Shown: piece by piece, positions 18,035-27,740 of the stretch
Layout: each line of letters begins with the position of its first letter
Numbering within the stretch: the first letter of the stretch is position 1
DNA from: Mycobacterium parmense
GTDB taxonomy: Bacteria; Actinomycetota; Actinomycetes; Mycobacteriales; Mycobacteriaceae
Length of the DNA: 64,000 nucleotides
NCBI RefSeq assembly: GCF_010730575.1
Contig: NZ_AP022614.1
Location: 2,356,001 to 2,420,000, forward strand
Direction of reading: 5' to 3'
Made by a program: the position numbers and the translations under genes
Notes under the pieces: generated by a model
The model's database searches: none
Seen by the model: only the letters and a program-made list of their open reading frames with translations
Told to the model about the DNA's origin: nothing

Positions 18035-19573
18035 GTGGCAGCGACCAAGGCAAGCCCGGCGACCGACGAGCCGGTGAAGCGCACCGCCACGAAGTCACCG
18101 CCGTCCCCTGCTAAGCGACCTGCGGCGAAGGCCGCCAACGGCGCCGCACCCGCGAAGCGGGCGAGCAAGGCGGCGCCCCGCGCGGCCAAGCCCGAGACGG
18201 ACGAGCCCGCCAAGAAGGGCCGCCCGGCCAAGGGCGCCGACGGCAAGGCCCCATCGGCCCGGGCGGCCAAGGCGGCCAAAGGCGCCGCCGAGCACGCCGA
18301 CGACGACCTGACCGTCCTCGAGGCCGACGCCGCCGTAGAGGACCTGGACGGCGAGCCCGATCTCGAGAGCGAGCCCGTCGAGGAGCTCGACATCGACGCG
18401 GGCGACCTGAATCTCGAAGACCTCGACGACGTCGTCGCGACCGACGCCGACGCCGAGGACGCCGATGCGGGCGACCAGGAGGACGGCGAGGACGACACAG
18501 CCGCCCCGGCCGCGAAGGCCGGCGCGGCGCCCGCCGAAGAAGACGAAGAGATCGCCGAGCCCTCCGAGAAGGACAAGGCCTCCGGCGACTTCGTCTGGGA
18601 CGAAGACGAGTCCGAGGCGCTGCGGCAGGCCCGCAAGGATGCCGAGCTCACCGCCTCCGCCGACTCCGTTCGCGCCTACCTCAAGCAGATCGGCAAGGTG
18701 GCGCTGCTCAACGCCGAAGAAGAGGTGGAGCTGGCCAAGCGGATCGAAGCCGGCCTCTACGCCACCCAGCTGATGGCCGAGCACGCCGAGCGGGGCGACA
18801 AGCTGCCCGCGGCTCAGCGCCGCGACATGGTGTGGATCTGCCGCGACGGCGACCGGGCGAAGAACCACCTCCTGGAGGCCAACCTGCGGCTGGTGGTCTC
18901 GCTGGCCAAGCGCTACACCGGCCGCGGCATGGCGTTTCTCGACCTCATCCAGGAGGGCAATCTCGGCCTGATCCGCGCGGTCGAGAAGTTCGACTACACC
19001 AAGGGTTACAAGTTCTCCACCTACGCCACGTGGTGGATCCGCCAGGCGATCACCCGCGCCATGGCCGACCAGGCGCGCACGATTCGCATCCCGGTGCACA
19101 TGGTCGAGGTGATCAACAAGCTGGGCCGCATCCAGCGCGAGCTGCTGCAGGACCTGGGCCGCGAGCCCACGCCCGAAGAGCTGGCCAAGGAAATGGACAT
19201 CACGCCCGAAAAGGTGCTCGAGATCCAGCAGTACGCCCGCGAGCCGATCTCGCTGGACCAGACCATCGGCGACGAGGGCGACAGCCAGCTCGGTGACTTC
19301 ATCGAGGACAGCGAGGCCGTGGTGGCGGTCGACGCGGTGTCGTTCACGCTGCTGCAGGACCAGCTGCAGTCGGTGCTCGAGACCCTCTCCGAGCGCGAGG
19401 CCGGTGTGGTACGGCTGCGATTCGGGCTCACCGACGGCCAGCCCCGCACCCTCGACGAGATCGGCCAGGTCTACGGGGTGACCCGCGAGCGCATCCGGCA
19501 GATCGAGTCCAAGACGATGTCGAAGCTGCGCCACCCGAGCCGTTCTCAGGTGCTGCGCGACTACCTGGACTGA
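18035..19573 (+). CDS. sigA: Principal RNA polymerase sigma factor SigA
   Basis: Housekeeping sigma-70 factor, 512 residues. Residues 1-85 are a Lys/Ala-rich disordered tail, 86-205 very acidic (region 1.1-like), region 1.2 starts near 209, followed by region 2 with the -10-recognition helix ([17 protein letters not shown]), region 3, and region 4 with the -35 helix-turn-helix ([21 protein letters not shown]). The GTG has AAGGGG upstream. The N-terminal extension is characteristic of mycobacterial SigA and varies in length by species. A paralogue, sigB, lies 2.7 kb downstream. Confidence 0.98.
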   Translation: MAATKASPATDEPVKRTATKSPPSPAKRPAAKAANGAAPAKRASKAAPRAAKPETDEPAKKGRPAKGADGKAPSARAAKAAKGAAEHADDDLTVLEADAAVEDLDGEPDLESEPVEELDIDAGDLNLEDLDDVVATDADAEDADAGDQEDGEDDTAAPAAKAGAAPAEEDEEIAEPSEKDKASGDFVWDEDESEALRQARKDAELTASADSVRAYLKQIGKVALLNAEEEVELAKRIEAGLYATQLMAEHAERGDKLPAAQRRDMVWICRDGDRAKNHLLEANLRLVVSLAKRYTGRGMAFLDLIQEGNLGLIRAVEKFDYTKGYKFSTYATWWIRQAITRAMADQARTIRIPVHMVEVINKLGRIQRELLQDLGREPTPEELAKEMDITPEKVLEIQQYAREPISLDQTIGDEGDSQLGDFIEDSEAVVAVDAVSFTLLQDQLQSVLETLSEREAGVVRLRFGLTDGQPRTLDEIGQVYGVTRERIRQIESKTMSKLRHPSRSQVLRDYLD

Positions 19574-19607
19574 GCGCTAGCCCAAGCCCGTCGGCGCGCG
19601 AGCGCCG

Positions 19608-19979
19608 TCAGGGCAGGCCCTGCCCGCGGGCGTCCAGCGGCGCGAAGGTGCCGTCGGAGCCCGGCCGGTAAGCGGTGACCCGACTCACGGCGCGGACCGG
19701 CAGCCGACCGTACAGATGCGGGAACAGCATCGCCTCGGGATCCGTTGGCACACCCGGCTCCCATCGCACGGGTGAGTCCAGCAGCGCGGGCTCGACGTGC
19801 AACAGCAGCAGGTCGTCGCGCCCCCGGAAGAGCCGGTTGGCGGGCAGATGAACCTGTCCCGGGGCGGACAGATGGATGAAATCGGCGCCGTCCGGGGGGC
19901 GGATCTCGCCGCGAGCGCGGGCCGCGGACCACTCGTCGGACCCGCACAGGTGCACCAGTAACTCCCCGGGGGAGGCCAC
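19608..19979 (-). CDS. DUF952 domain-containing protein
   Basis: Soluble protein of 123 residues. The DUF952 pattern is clear: LLVHLCGSDEWSAARARGEI, FIHLSAPGQV, and LFPHLYGRLPVRAV, with histidines conserved in a possible active site. The family is sometimes linked to glutathione S-transferase-like or ADP-ribosylation-related genes, but no activity is established. GTG 19979 sits eight bases after TAGGGT, so it may be near-leaderless. Convergent with sigA (34 bases). From memory, M. tuberculosis carries other genes at this position (Rv2704-Rv2706c). Confidence 0.82.
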   Translation of the reverse strand: MASPGELLVHLCGSDEWSAARARGEIRPPDGADFIHLSAPGQVHLPANRLFRGRDDLLLLHVEPALLDSPVRWEPGVPTDPEAMLFPHLYGRLPVRAVSRVTAYRPGSDGTFAPLDARGQGLP

Positions 19980-20052
19980 GGATAAACACCCTAAAGAGGA
20001 CAAAGCGAAACGGGAGGGGCCCGTGAGAAACGACACACCCGAGAACGATCGG

Positions 20053-20078
20053 GGAACAACGCGAAAACCCAATTCGTC
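20053..20078 (+). promoter_or_regulatory. Possible ECF-type promoter before DUF7455 gene
   Basis: GGAAC at 20053-20057 and CGTC at 20075-20078 are separated by 17 bases, resembling the SigE/SigH-type GGAAC-N16-18-CGTT arrangement but with an imperfect -10. It is upstream of the small zinc-binding protein at 20113. Confidence 0.3.
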
Positions 20079-20112
20079 TGAGAGAGTGAACATACGTAAG
20101 AACGGAGAAGCC

Positions 20113-20301
20113 ATGAATGCAACTCTGACCAGTCCCGAGCTCACTCGAGCGGACCGCTGCGATCGCTGCGGTGCCGCAGCCCGGGTCCGCGCCAAGCTGC
20201 CTTCAGGAGCCGAGCTTCTCTTCTGCCGGCACCACGCGAACCAGCACGAGGCCAGGCTGACCGAATTGGCCGCCGTGCTGGAGGTCAGCGAAGCTAGCTG
20301 A
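20113..20301 (+). CDS. Small zinc-binding conserved protein (DUF7455-like)
   Basis: A 62-residue protein with a putative zinc site CDRCG ... FCRHHANQH (C-x2-C then C-x2-H). The ATG follows GGAGAAG. It resembles a conserved mycobacterial family of unknown function encoded near sigma-factor genes. It stands alone between the divergent DUF952 gene and the YihY gene. The short length and high charge suggest a binding adaptor, but this cannot be shown from sequence. Confidence 0.82.
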   Translation: MNATLTSPELTRADRCDRCGAAARVRAKLPSGAELLFCRHHANQHEARLTELAAVLEVSEAS

Positions 20302-20363
20302 ACCGGACTCGCCCGCCGGCAGTGCACGACAAGCGGGCGAGCATTCGGTCATGCTGGGCAGGT

Positions 20364-21353
20364 ATGAGCGATCAGGTCGCAAAACCGTCCCGTCACCACA
20401 TCTGGCGTATCAGTGTCAGGACACTGACGAAAAGCTGGGACGATTCGATTTTCTCGGAGTCGGCGCAGGCCGGCTTCTGGTCGGCGCTGTCCCTGCCGCC
20501 GCTGCTGCTGGGCGTGCTGGGCAGCCTCTCCTACGTGGCACCACTGTTCGGCCCGGACATGCTGCCCAGCATCCAGCGCCGGCTCGTGTCCACGGCGCAC
20601 ACCGTGTTCTCCACCAGCGTCGTCAACGAGATCATCGAGCCCACCATCCGCGACATCGCGAACAACGCCCGCGGCGAGGTGATCTCGCTGGGCTTTTTGA
20701 TCTCGTTGTGGGCGGGCTCGTCGGCCATCTCGGCGTTCGTCGACTCCGTGGTCGAGGCGCACGACCAGACACCGCTGCGCCACCCCGTGCGGCAGCGGCT
20801 GTTCGCGCTGTTCCTGTACGTGGTGATGCTCGTGGTCGTCGTGACTACGGCGCCTCTGGTAGTGGTGGGCCCCCGCAAGATCGGCCAACACATCCCCGTC
20901 GGCCTGGCGAACGTGCTGCGCTACGGCTACTACCCCGCACTGATCCTCGCCCTCATGATCGGGGTGATGATCCTCTACCGGGTGTCGCTGCCCGAGCCGT
21001 TGCCGTCGCACCGGCTGATCCTGGGAGCCGCGCTCGCCACGGCCGTGTTCGTCATCGCCACTCTGGGCCTACGACTGTATCTGGGCTGGATCACCAGCAC
21101 CGGCTACACCTACGGCGCGCTGGCGACGCCGATCGCGTTCCTGCTGTTCGCCTTCTTCGGCGGCTTCGCGATCATGGTGGGCGCCGAACTCAACGCCGCG
21201 GTCCAGGAGGAGTTTCCCGCCCCGAAGACGCACGCCCACCGGCTGCGTAACTGGCTGGTGTCCCGCGCGCACGCGCTGCTGGGCACCGAGTTGCCGCCCC
21301 CCACCCCGACGGCGAGGCCGCGCGACGTGGTCACCGCCGAGCCGCCCGGCTGA
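20364..21353 (+). CDS. YihY/BrkB family inner-membrane protein (Rv2707-like)
   Basis: Membrane protein of 329 residues with about six transmembrane helices spread from residue 35 to 285. The family motif around FWSALSLPPLLLGVLG and the long second cytoplasmic loop are typical of YihY/BrkB proteins. Once described as RNase BN, the family is now considered membrane proteins of uncertain, perhaps transport, function. ATG 20364 is chosen from the family N-terminus; the ribosome site is weak. The TGA stop abuts the stop of DUF3039 on the other strand (TGATCA, no spacer). Confidence 0.88.
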   Translation: MSDQVAKPSRHHIWRISVRTLTKSWDDSIFSESAQAGFWSALSLPPLLLGVLGSLSYVAPLFGPDMLPSIQRRLVSTAHTVFSTSVVNEIIEPTIRDIANNARGEVISLGFLISLWAGSSAISAFVDSVVEAHDQTPLRHPVRQRLFALFLYVVMLVVVVTTAPLVVVGPRKIGQHIPVGLANVLRYGYYPALILALMIGVMILYRVSLPEPLPSHRLILGAALATAVFVIATLGLRLYLGWITSTGYTYGALATPIAFLLFAFFGGFAIMVGAELNAAVQEEFPAPKTHAHRLRNWLVSRAHALLGTELPPPTPTARPRDVVTAEPPG

Positions 21354-21593
21354 TCACTCTTTTCTGAGCCGCTCGTAGATCTTCTTGCACTCCGGGCACA
21401 CCGGCGAACCCGGCTTGGCCGCCCGCGTCACGGGGAACACCTCGCCGCACAGGGCGACGACGTGGTTGCCCATGACCGCGCTCTCGGCGATCTTGTCTTT
21501 CTTGACGTAGTGGAAGAACTTGGGGGTGTCGCTGCCGGTCCCGTCGTCGACGCGTTCCTCGGTGTCGGTGCGCTCGATCGTCTGCGTCTGCAT
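21354..21593 (-). CDS. DUF3039 zinc-binding protein (Rv2708c-like)
   Basis: Small 79-residue protein, a likely treble-clef or ribbon zinc binder: HYVKK, a cysteine in ALCGEVFPV, and CPEC near residue 67-70. DUF3039 is conserved across Actinobacteria with no known role. The gene is divergent from DUF3099, with 63 bases between starts. It converges back-to-back with the YihY gene, the two stop codons touching. Confidence 0.87.
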   Translation of the reverse strand: MQTQTIERTDTEERVDDGTGSDTPKFFHYVKKDKIAESAVMGNHVVALCGEVFPVTRAAKPGSPVCPECKKIYERLRKE

Positions 21594-21656
21594 GCCTCAC
21601 ATTGTGCCCCCTGAGGCGCTTCTGCCGGAATCGGTCGGATGTGGGACAGTGGAGAA

Positions 21657-22067
21657 ATGAACCGCGAATCCGCTTTGGGGTTCGACGATGATGGCAGGCC
21701 GATACTCATCACCGCCGCCGCCCCCTCGTACGAGGAGCAGCACCGCGCGCGAGTCCGTAAATACCTGACGCTGATGGCGTTCCGCATTCCGGCGCTCATC
21801 CTGGCCGCCCTCGCGTACGGCGCCTGGCACAACGGCCTCATCTCGCTGGCGATCGTGGCGTTGTCCATCCCGTTGCCGTGGATGGCCGTGCTGATCGCCA
21901 ACGACCGGCCGCCACGCAGCGCGGCCGAGCCCCGCCGATTCGACGATGCGCGGCAACGCACTCCGTTGTTCCCGCGGGCCGAGCGGCGGGCCATCGAGGC
22001 CCCACGGCCACCGGACCCGCAATGGGACCAGCAGTGGGATCCGTCCCGCCAGCAGCATTGGGATTGA
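21657..22067 (+). CDS. DUF3099 membrane protein (Rv2709-like)
   Basis: Protein of 136 residues with two adjacent transmembrane helices (about 40-80, beginning LTLMAFRIPALILAALAYG) and a proline/glutamine-rich cytosolic tail rich in W and D (QWDQQWDPSRQQHWD). Function unknown. ATG 21657 fits the family; the GGAG two bases upstream is too close to be a good ribosome site, and GTG 21639 is an alternative. The gene precedes sigB by 177 bases and ends before its stress promoter. Confidence 0.83.
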   Translation: MNRESALGFDDDGRPILITAAAPSYEEQHRARVRKYLTLMAFRIPALILAALAYGAWHNGLISLAIVALSIPLPWMAVLIANDRPPRSAAEPRRFDDARQRTPLFPRAERRAIEAPRPPDPQWDQQWDPSRQQHWD

Positions 22068-22180
22068 CCGCTTCCGCCGACCTGACCCAGCGCGGAGTTC
22101 CCATGCCCGCACTTCTCAGGACTTTCTCAGGTCGTCGGCACATTTCAGCACGTCAAAGCGTGTGAGATGACGAAGCGTTG

Positions 22181-22206
22181 GGAACTCTGAGGCCTGAACT
22201 GTCGTT
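22181..22206 (+). promoter_or_regulatory. ECF (SigE/SigH-type) promoter of sigB
   Basis: GGAACT at 22181-22186 and CGTT at 22203-22206 with a 16-base spacer, 39 bases before the sigB ATG. This is the known arrangement of the sigB promoter used by SigE and SigH in M. tuberculosis, where sigB is induced by envelope and oxidative stress. Confidence 0.78.
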
Positions 22207-22244
22207 GAACCCAATGACAGTTACAAGCCGATCAGGAGGTCGCT

Positions 22245-23204
22245 ATGGCGAACGCCACCCCAAGCAGATTTGACGGCGATCTGGACGCTCAAAGCCCTGC
22301 AGCGGATCTGGTTCGCGTCTACCTGAACGGCATTGGCAAGACCGCGCTGTTGAATGCGGCGGGCGAGGTCGAACTCGCCAAGCGCATCGAGGCCGGCCTC
22401 TATGCCGAGCACCTGCTGGAAACGCGTAAGCGCCTCGGCGAGAACCGCCGGCGCGACCTCGAGGCCGTCGTGCGTGACGGCCAGGCCGCGCGCCGCCACC
22501 TGCTCGAGGCCAACCTGCGCCTGGTGGTGTCGCTGGCCAAGCGCTACACCGGTCGCGGGATGCCGCTGCTGGACCTGATCCAGGAGGGCAACCTCGGACT
22601 GATCCGCGCGATGGAAAAGTTCGATTACACAAAGGGATTCAAGTTCTCGACCTACGCGACGTGGTGGATTCGCCAGGCCATCACCCGCGGCATGGCCGAC
22701 CAGAGCCGCACCATCCGGCTCCCCGTTCACCTGGTCGAGCAGGTCAACAAGCTGGCGCGGATCAAGCGCGAGATGCACCAGAACCTGGGCCGCGAAGCCA
22801 CCGACGAGGAGCTGGCCGCGGAATCCGGCATCCCGGTCGAGAAGATCAACGACCTGCTCGAGCACAGCCGCGACCCGGTGAGCCTCGACATGCCCGTCGG
22901 CTCGGAGGAAGAGGCCCCGCTGGGCGACTTCATCGAGGACGCCGAGGCGATGTCCGCCGAGAACGCGGTGATCGCCGAGTTGCTGCACACCGACATTCGC
23001 AGCGTGCTGGCGACGCTCGACGAGCGCGAGCACCAGGTGATCCGGTTGCGGTTCGGCCTCGACGACGGACAGCCGCGCACCCTCGACCAGATCGGCAAGC
23101 TGTTCGGGCTGTCCCGCGAGCGCGTGCGCCAGATCGAGCGGGATGTCATGTCGAAGCTGCGCAACGGCGAGCGCGCCGACCGGCTGCGGTCCTACGCGAG
23201 TTGA
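22245..23204 (+). CDS. sigB: RNA polymerase sigma factor SigB
   Basis: Principal-like sigma factor of 319 residues, a paralogue of SigA without the long N-terminal extension. Region 1.2 starts at about residue 17 ([20 protein letters not shown]), region 2 contains [17 protein letters not shown], and region 4 contains [21 protein letters not shown]. The ATG follows a perfect AGGAGG. The upstream ECF promoter puts it under stress control. A hairpin terminator sits 43 bases after the stop, so sigB is mostly monocistronic. Confidence 0.98.
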   Translation: MANATPSRFDGDLDAQSPAADLVRVYLNGIGKTALLNAAGEVELAKRIEAGLYAEHLLETRKRLGENRRRDLEAVVRDGQAARRHLLEANLRLVVSLAKRYTGRGMPLLDLIQEGNLGLIRAMEKFDYTKGFKFSTYATWWIRQAITRGMADQSRTIRLPVHLVEQVNKLARIKREMHQNLGREATDEELAAESGIPVEKINDLLEHSRDPVSLDMPVGSEEEAPLGDFIEDAEAMSAENAVIAELLHTDIRSVLATLDEREHQVIRLRFGLDDGQPRTLDQIGKLFGLSRERVRQIERDVMSKLRNGERADRLRSYAS

Positions 23205-23246
23205 CCCACCGGCGCTAGGCCGCCGACCAGAGTCAGGAAGCCAAAT

Positions 23247-23278
23247 GGTATGCCCGCCGCAGTCGCGGCGGGCATACC
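23247..23278 (+). terminator. Hairpin between sigB and ideR
   Basis: A perfect 14-base inverted repeat (GGTATGCCCGCCGC and its complement) with a four-base loop AGTC. No T-run follows, as is usual for mycobacterial hairpin terminators. It should end sigB transcription and insulate ideR. Confidence 0.7.
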
Positions 23279-23349
23279 GCTTGCCGGGGACGCGTTGCAC
23301 CCATTCCCGCAGCTGGCCAAGTAGACTCGGCGTCGATGGAAGGTGCTGA

Positions 23350-24048
23350 ATGAACGACCTGGTTGACACCACCGAGATGTATCTGCGGACCATCTACGAC
23401 CTCGAGGAAGAGGGAGTCACTCCGCTGCGCGCCCGCATCGCCGAACGCCTCGAGCAGAGCGGGCCGACCGTCAGCCAGACCGTGTCCCGCATGGAACGCG
23501 ACGGGCTTCTCCACGTGGCCGGGGACCGCCACCTGGAGCTCACCGACAAGGGCCGCGCGCTGGCCATCGCGGTGATGCGCAAACACCGCCTCGCCGAGCG
23601 GCTGCTCGTCGACGTCATCGGGGTGCCCTGGGAGGAAGTGCACGCCGAGGCGTGCCGGTGGGAGCACGTTATGAGCGAGGACGTCGAACGGCGGCTGGTG
23701 CGGGTGCTCAACAACCCCACCACGTCCCCGTTCGGCAACCCCATCCCGGGTCTGCTTGACCTAGGGGTGGGTCCGGATTCCGACTCCGCCGAGGCCAACC
23801 TGGTCCGGCTGACCGAAGTGCCCCCCGGCCCGCCGGTCGCGGTGGTGGTGCGCCAGCTCACCGAGCACGTCCAGGGCGACATCGATCTGATCACCCGGCT
23901 CAAGGACGCCGGCGTGGTCCCCAACGCCCGCGTGACGGTCGAGACCAGCCCCGCCGGCGGCGGGGGGGTCACCATCGTCATCCCGGGCCACGAGAACGTC
24001 ACCCTGCCCCACGAGATGGCCCACGCGGTCAAGGTCGAGAAGGTCTGA
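23350..24048 (+). CDS. ideR: Iron-dependent repressor IdeR (DtxR family)
   Basis: Iron-sensing regulator of 232 residues controlling siderophore, iron-storage and uptake genes. N-terminal winged helix (recognition helix GPTVSQTVSRMERDG), dimerisation domain, then an SH3-like C-terminal domain. Metal ligands are in place: M10, C102, E105, H106 for one site and H79, E83, H98 for the other. The ATG is 23 bases after a TAGACT box (23322-23327). It is 145 bases from sigB behind a hairpin. A FhuF-type reductase gene lies at 48.9 kb in the window, though without a visible IdeR box. Confidence 0.97.
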   Translation: MNDLVDTTEMYLRTIYDLEEEGVTPLRARIAERLEQSGPTVSQTVSRMERDGLLHVAGDRHLELTDKGRALAIAVMRKHRLAERLLVDVIGVPWEEVHAEACRWEHVMSEDVERRLVRVLNNPTTSPFGNPIPGLLDLGVGPDSDSAEANLVRLTEVPPGPPVAVVVRQLTEHVQGDIDLITRLKDAGVVPNARVTVETSPAGGGGVTIVIPGHENVTLPHEMAHAVKVEKV

Positions 24049-24076
24049 CCGCCGGCCCCGCTCCGGCGCGCCACGA

Positions 24077-25135
24077 CTATCCCGCCCGGCGTACGGACGC
24101 CCGTCGCGGCGGCAAGCGCACACCTAGCCGGTTGGCCAGCCGGTAGCCGGTGAGAGCAAGTTCCCGGATGTGCTCGGGCCGCAGGCCCGAATGCAATGCC
24201 GTGTCCAGCATGCCCGCCATCCGGTGCTCGGGGTGGCGGCGCAGCGCCGCCTCCAGAGCTATTCCGGCCAGCGGTCCGTCGCCGCGCGCGTAGGCGCTGA
24301 ACGCGAGCAGCACCAGCGCCTCGACCCGCCACGGCTCGGGCAGGGTGCGTGACAGGAGCGCCCACAACGACTCTGCGTCCCCGGCGTCGCGGCCGACGGC
24401 GAGCGCATAGAAGATGTCCCGCACCGTCGCATCGACCAGCGCGCAGCCCAGTTCGGCCAGCTCGTCGTCGGACAGCGACTCCCCGGCCGCGACGCGGGAC
24501 GCGGCGGCGCGCGCCTGTCGCACATCGCGGCGAGCGCACCGGGCGGGGTCGGCGCGGTGCGCGCCGCGGCGCCGCTCCGCTTGCCGCGTGACGGCCTCGA
24601 CCAGCCCGGCGGTGCGCGCCGGGTCGTCCACCGCGACGACGGCCTGCAGGTCGGCACGCCGCGCGTAGAGCCGCCGGCCGTCCAGCACCGCCGCGGCGGC
24701 CAGCGGCGACGCGGAGGGATCTTCCACCGGCCCGCTCGACCCGCAGCCGTCCACGCAATGCCACCGGCCGCCGGCGCCCACCCGGTCCACCAGGTGCGCG
24801 GCCCACAGCTCAATCCCGCACTGCGCCAACGCTTCTGCGAGCGCCCGGCACAGCCGCCGGTGCTCGTCGTTGCAACTGGGGCACCACGCGCCTTCGGCGT
24901 CGACGATCACCGCGACCGCCGCCTCCGGCTGCGCCGCGGCCACGACCTCGGCCAGTTCCCCGGCCCGGTCGATGAGACCGGGGCCGAGGTCGGCCCGCAT
25001 CACCGCCCCGAGCTCACCGCCGTCCACAGACACCAGAACCAGCGAATTCTCGGGAACGAAGCCCAATACGGCCGGTAACGCGGCGATGAGCGCGCCGGGA
25101 CGGTTGAAATCAAAATCTTGTCGATGCGTCGTCAT
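24077..25135 (-). CDS. DUF4192 family protein (Rv2712c-like)
   Basis: Protein of 352 residues in the DUF4192 family, found in Actinobacteria and without known activity. The N-terminal half shows a regular alternation of strands and helices (ALPAVLGFVPENSLVLVSV); a Cys/His group (WCPSCNDEHRRLC) near residue 110 and further Cys residues (HCVDGCGSS) may bind metal. The C-terminal half is helical, Arg/Ala-rich and TPR-like (EALVLLAFSAYARGDGPLAG). ATG 25135 was chosen; GTG 25141 is two codons upstream. Convergent with ideR. Confidence 0.85.
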   Translation of the reverse strand: MTTHRQDFDFNRPGALIAALPAVLGFVPENSLVLVSVDGGELGAVMRADLGPGLIDRAGELAEVVAAAQPEAAVAVIVDAEGAWCPSCNDEHRRLCRALAEALAQCGIELWAAHLVDRVGAGGRWHCVDGCGSSGPVEDPSASPLAAAAVLDGRRLYARRADLQAVVAVDDPARTAGLVEAVTRQAERRRGAHRADPARCARRDVRQARAAASRVAAGESLSDDELAELGCALVDATVRDIFYALAVGRDAGDAESLWALLSRTLPEPWRVEALVLLAFSAYARGDGPLAGIALEAALRRHPEHRMAGMLDTALHSGLRPEHIRELALTGYRLANRLGVRLPPRRASVRRAG

Positions 25136-25235
25136 GAGCACCCACGCTGACGGCCGCGACCGTCAGGCGGTGGCCGCGGGATCCGGCGGGGTGAGCGTCC
25201 TGTGGATGAACCCAGCACTGTGGGTTGAGCTGATT

Positions 25236-25241
25236 TACTGT
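25236..25241 (+). promoter_or_regulatory. -10 box of leaderless sthA transcript
   Basis: TACTGT lies seven bases before the sthA ATG with no ribosome site in between, consistent with a leaderless mRNA. Confidence 0.55.
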
Positions 25242-25248
25242 TTACCCC

Positions 25249-26664
25249 ATGAGTTCGGCGCAAGAGTACGACATGGTGGTCATCGGTTCGGGGCCCGGCG
25301 GCCAGAAGGCGGCCATCGCCTCGGCCAAGCTCGGCAAGTCGGTCGCCGTCGTCGAACGCGGACAGATGCTCGGCGGCGTGTGCGTGCAGACCGGCACCAT
25401 CCCGTCAAAGACGTTGCGGGAGGCGGTCCTCTACCTCACGGGAATGAGCCAGCGCGAACTCTACGGCGCGAGCTACCGGGTGAAGGAGAAGATCACCCCG
25501 GCCGACCTGCTGGCCCGCACCCAGCACGTGATCGGCAAGGAAGTCGACGTGGTGCGCAACCAGTTGATGCGCAACCGGATCGACCTGCTGATCGGGCACG
25601 GGCGGTTCCTCGACCCGCACACCATCGAGGTCGAGGACCCCTCGCGCCGCGAAAAGCTGATGATCAGCGGGAGATACATCGTCATCGCCACCGGCACCCG
25701 CCCGGCGCGGCCGTCCGGCGTCGAGTTCGACGAGGACCGCGTGCTCGACTCCGACGGGATCCTCGACCTCAAGACGCTGCCGGCGTCGATGGTCGTGGTC
25801 GGCGCCGGGGTGATCGGCATCGAGTACGCCTCGATGTTCGCCGCTCTGGGCACCAAAGTGACCGTCGTGGAGAAGCGTTCGGACATGCTCGACTTCTGCG
25901 ACCCCGAGGTGGTCGAGGCGCTGAAGTTCCACCTGCGCGACCTGGCGGTGACGTTCCGGTTCGGCGAGGAGGTGACCGCGGTCGACGTCGGGTCTGCGGG
26001 CACCGTCACCACCCTGGCCAGCGGGAAGCAGATCCCCGCCGAGACGGTGATGTATTCCGCCGGGCGGCAGGGGCAGACCGACCACCTCGATCTGCACAAC
26101 GCCGAGCTGGAGGCCGACAACCGCGGCCGGATCTTCGTCGACGACAACTTCGCGACCAAGGTGCCCCACATCTACGCCGTCGGCGACGTCATCGGTTTCC
26201 CGGCTCTGGCCGCCACCTCGATGGAGCAGGGCCGGCTGGCCGCCTACCACGCCTTCGGTGAAGCATGCGACGGCATCACCGACCTGCAGCCGATCGGCAT
26301 CTACTCCATCCCCGAGGTCTCCTACGTCGGCGCCACCGAGGTGGAGCTGACCAAGGAGGCGATTCCCTACGAGGTCGGGGTGGCCCGCTACCGAGAGCTC
26401 GCCCGCGGCCAGATCGCCGGCGACTCCTACGGCATGCTCAAGCTGCTGGTGTCCACCGAGGATCTCAGGCTGCTCGGCGTGCACATCTTCGGCACCAGCG
26501 CCACCGAGATGGTGCACATCGGGCAGGCCGTGATGGGCTGCGGCGGGACCGTGGAGTACCTGGTGGACGCGGTGTTCAACTACCCCACGTTCTCGGAGGC
26601 GTACAAGGTGGCCGCACTGGACGTGATGAACAAGGTGCGCGCACTCAACCAGTTCCGCCGGTGA
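25249..26664 (+). CDS. sthA: Soluble pyridine nucleotide (Si-specific) transhydrogenase
   Basis: FAD protein of 471 residues that transfers hydride between NADPH and NAD+. It has the disulfide-reductase fold: FAD Rossmann motif GSGPGG at 13-18, a second Rossmann motif [13 protein letters not shown] near 183-195, and the C-terminal dimer domain. In the redox motif C45 is kept but the second cysteine is T50 ([13 protein letters not shown]), as expected for transhydrogenases and unlike lipoamide dehydrogenase. Starts with an ATG without leader. Corresponds to Rv2713. Confidence 0.94.
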   Translation: MSSAQEYDMVVIGSGPGGQKAAIASAKLGKSVAVVERGQMLGGVCVQTGTIPSKTLREAVLYLTGMSQRELYGASYRVKEKITPADLLARTQHVIGKEVDVVRNQLMRNRIDLLIGHGRFLDPHTIEVEDPSRREKLMISGRYIVIATGTRPARPSGVEFDEDRVLDSDGILDLKTLPASMVVVGAGVIGIEYASMFAALGTKVTVVEKRSDMLDFCDPEVVEALKFHLRDLAVTFRFGEEVTAVDVGSAGTVTTLASGKQIPAETVMYSAGRQGQTDHLDLHNAELEADNRGRIFVDDNFATKVPHIYAVGDVIGFPALAATSMEQGRLAAYHAFGEACDGITDLQPIGIYSIPEVSYVGATEVELTKEAIPYEVGVARYRELARGQIAGDSYGMLKLLVSTEDLRLLGVHIFGTSATEMVHIGQAVMGCGGTVEYLVDAVFNYPTFSEAYKVAALDVMNKVRALNQFRR

Positions 26665-26677
26665 CGGGTTTAGTCCG

Positions 26678-27496
26678 CTAACAGGTTTCTTCGAAGTCGC
26701 CGGGCACCGGGTCACCCGGGCCGCCGGCTTCGGCACGGGCCAGCAACTGCGCGATGTGGTCGTCGAAAGGCGCCGAGTAGGAAACGTTTTCGGCGCAGCC
26801 GCCGCCTTCGAGGCCGCCGATCAGTCCGGTGACCGTGGTCCCGCTGACCCAGGGCGCGCCGCTGGTGCCACCGACCAGCCCCTCACACGCCAGGGACGGG
26901 TAGCCGCTGTCGGTGACCGCCGTGCTGGCCTGGCAGCCGACGGGTGAGCCGCCCACCCCGGAGGGATATCCGAGCACGGTGACGTGGCTTCCGGGCGGGG
27001 GCGCCGTGCCCAACGTCAGCGCCAGGCCGACGTGCGCCTCCACCGTCCCGCCGGTCGGGCTGTTGACCCGTGCGATGGCGTAATCGGCGTGCGGGTCCTT
27101 GCCCCCGGTCCAGCGCGGGTCCAGATAGACGGCGTCGGCGGTCCACACGTCGGGGTGGGCGGCGTCCCCGGCGAAACCGGGAACGAAAGCGATCTGGGTG
27201 GCCCCCGCCAGGCAGTGCGCGGCGGTCAGGATCAGGTTGCCGCCGGCCGAGTGCAGCACCGAGCCCGTGCAGACGTGTTGGGTGGCGCCGTTGAGGAAGA
27301 TCGGGCCGACCCGCAGGTCCGGATCGACCGGTCCGGCCACCACCGCCCGCTGGGGCTGGCTGAGGTGCTGTACCGACGCGGGGGGCCGCGAAGACGACGC
27401 GCCCGGGGCCGCGGCATGACCGGCGGGCCGGGCACACGACGTCAACAACGCCGCCAGACCGACCACCGGGCACAGCAAAACCATGAGTACACGCAT
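26678..27496 (-). CDS. Exported trypsin-like serine protease, lipoprotein
   Basis: A 272-residue exported peptidase. The N-terminal signal ends in a lipobox LLTSC (C21), so the protein is probably lipid-anchored on the outer face of the membrane. The S1-type triad is intact: H94 in LTAAHC, D138 in HADYAIARV, and S212 in GGTSGAPWV; four or more cysteines may form disulfides. The S1-like fold resembles V8/HtrA-type peptidases without a PDZ domain. From memory no such gene is at this locus in M. tuberculosis, so it may be accessory to this lineage. Its 3' end faces sthA (13 bases). Confidence 0.88.
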   Translation of the reverse strand: MRVLMVLLCPVVGLAALLTSCARPAGHAAAPGASSSRPPASVQHLSQPQRAVVAGPVDPDLRVGPIFLNGATQHVCTGSVLHSAGGNLILTAAHCLAGATQIAFVPGFAGDAAHPDVWTADAVYLDPRWTGGKDPHADYAIARVNSPTGGTVEAHVGLALTLGTAPPPGSHVTVLGYPSGVGGSPVGCQASTAVTDSGYPSLACEGLVGGTSGAPWVSGTTVTGLIGGLEGGGCAENVSYSAPFDDHIAQLLARAEAGGPGDPVPGDFEETC

Positions 27497-27740
27497 TGTT
27501 TTCCATCATGCCCGACCCCGGAGCGCCAGGCAGAACTCGACCCTTCGCGGTGTGCCGCAAATCGTCTGGCGAAATCGCCGCCGTCGCGAGAAAAGTTCCA
27601 GGCGGATTACGGGCACCCGACGCCGCGTTTCATTGTGTAAAGACCGAACGGTGTTCGCTGTTCGTCATTGGTGCCCGTTTGATTTGGGGGACACTTGTTG
27701 GGGCATCCTGGAGAATTCCCCCGAAAGGAGGCAGTCCCGA

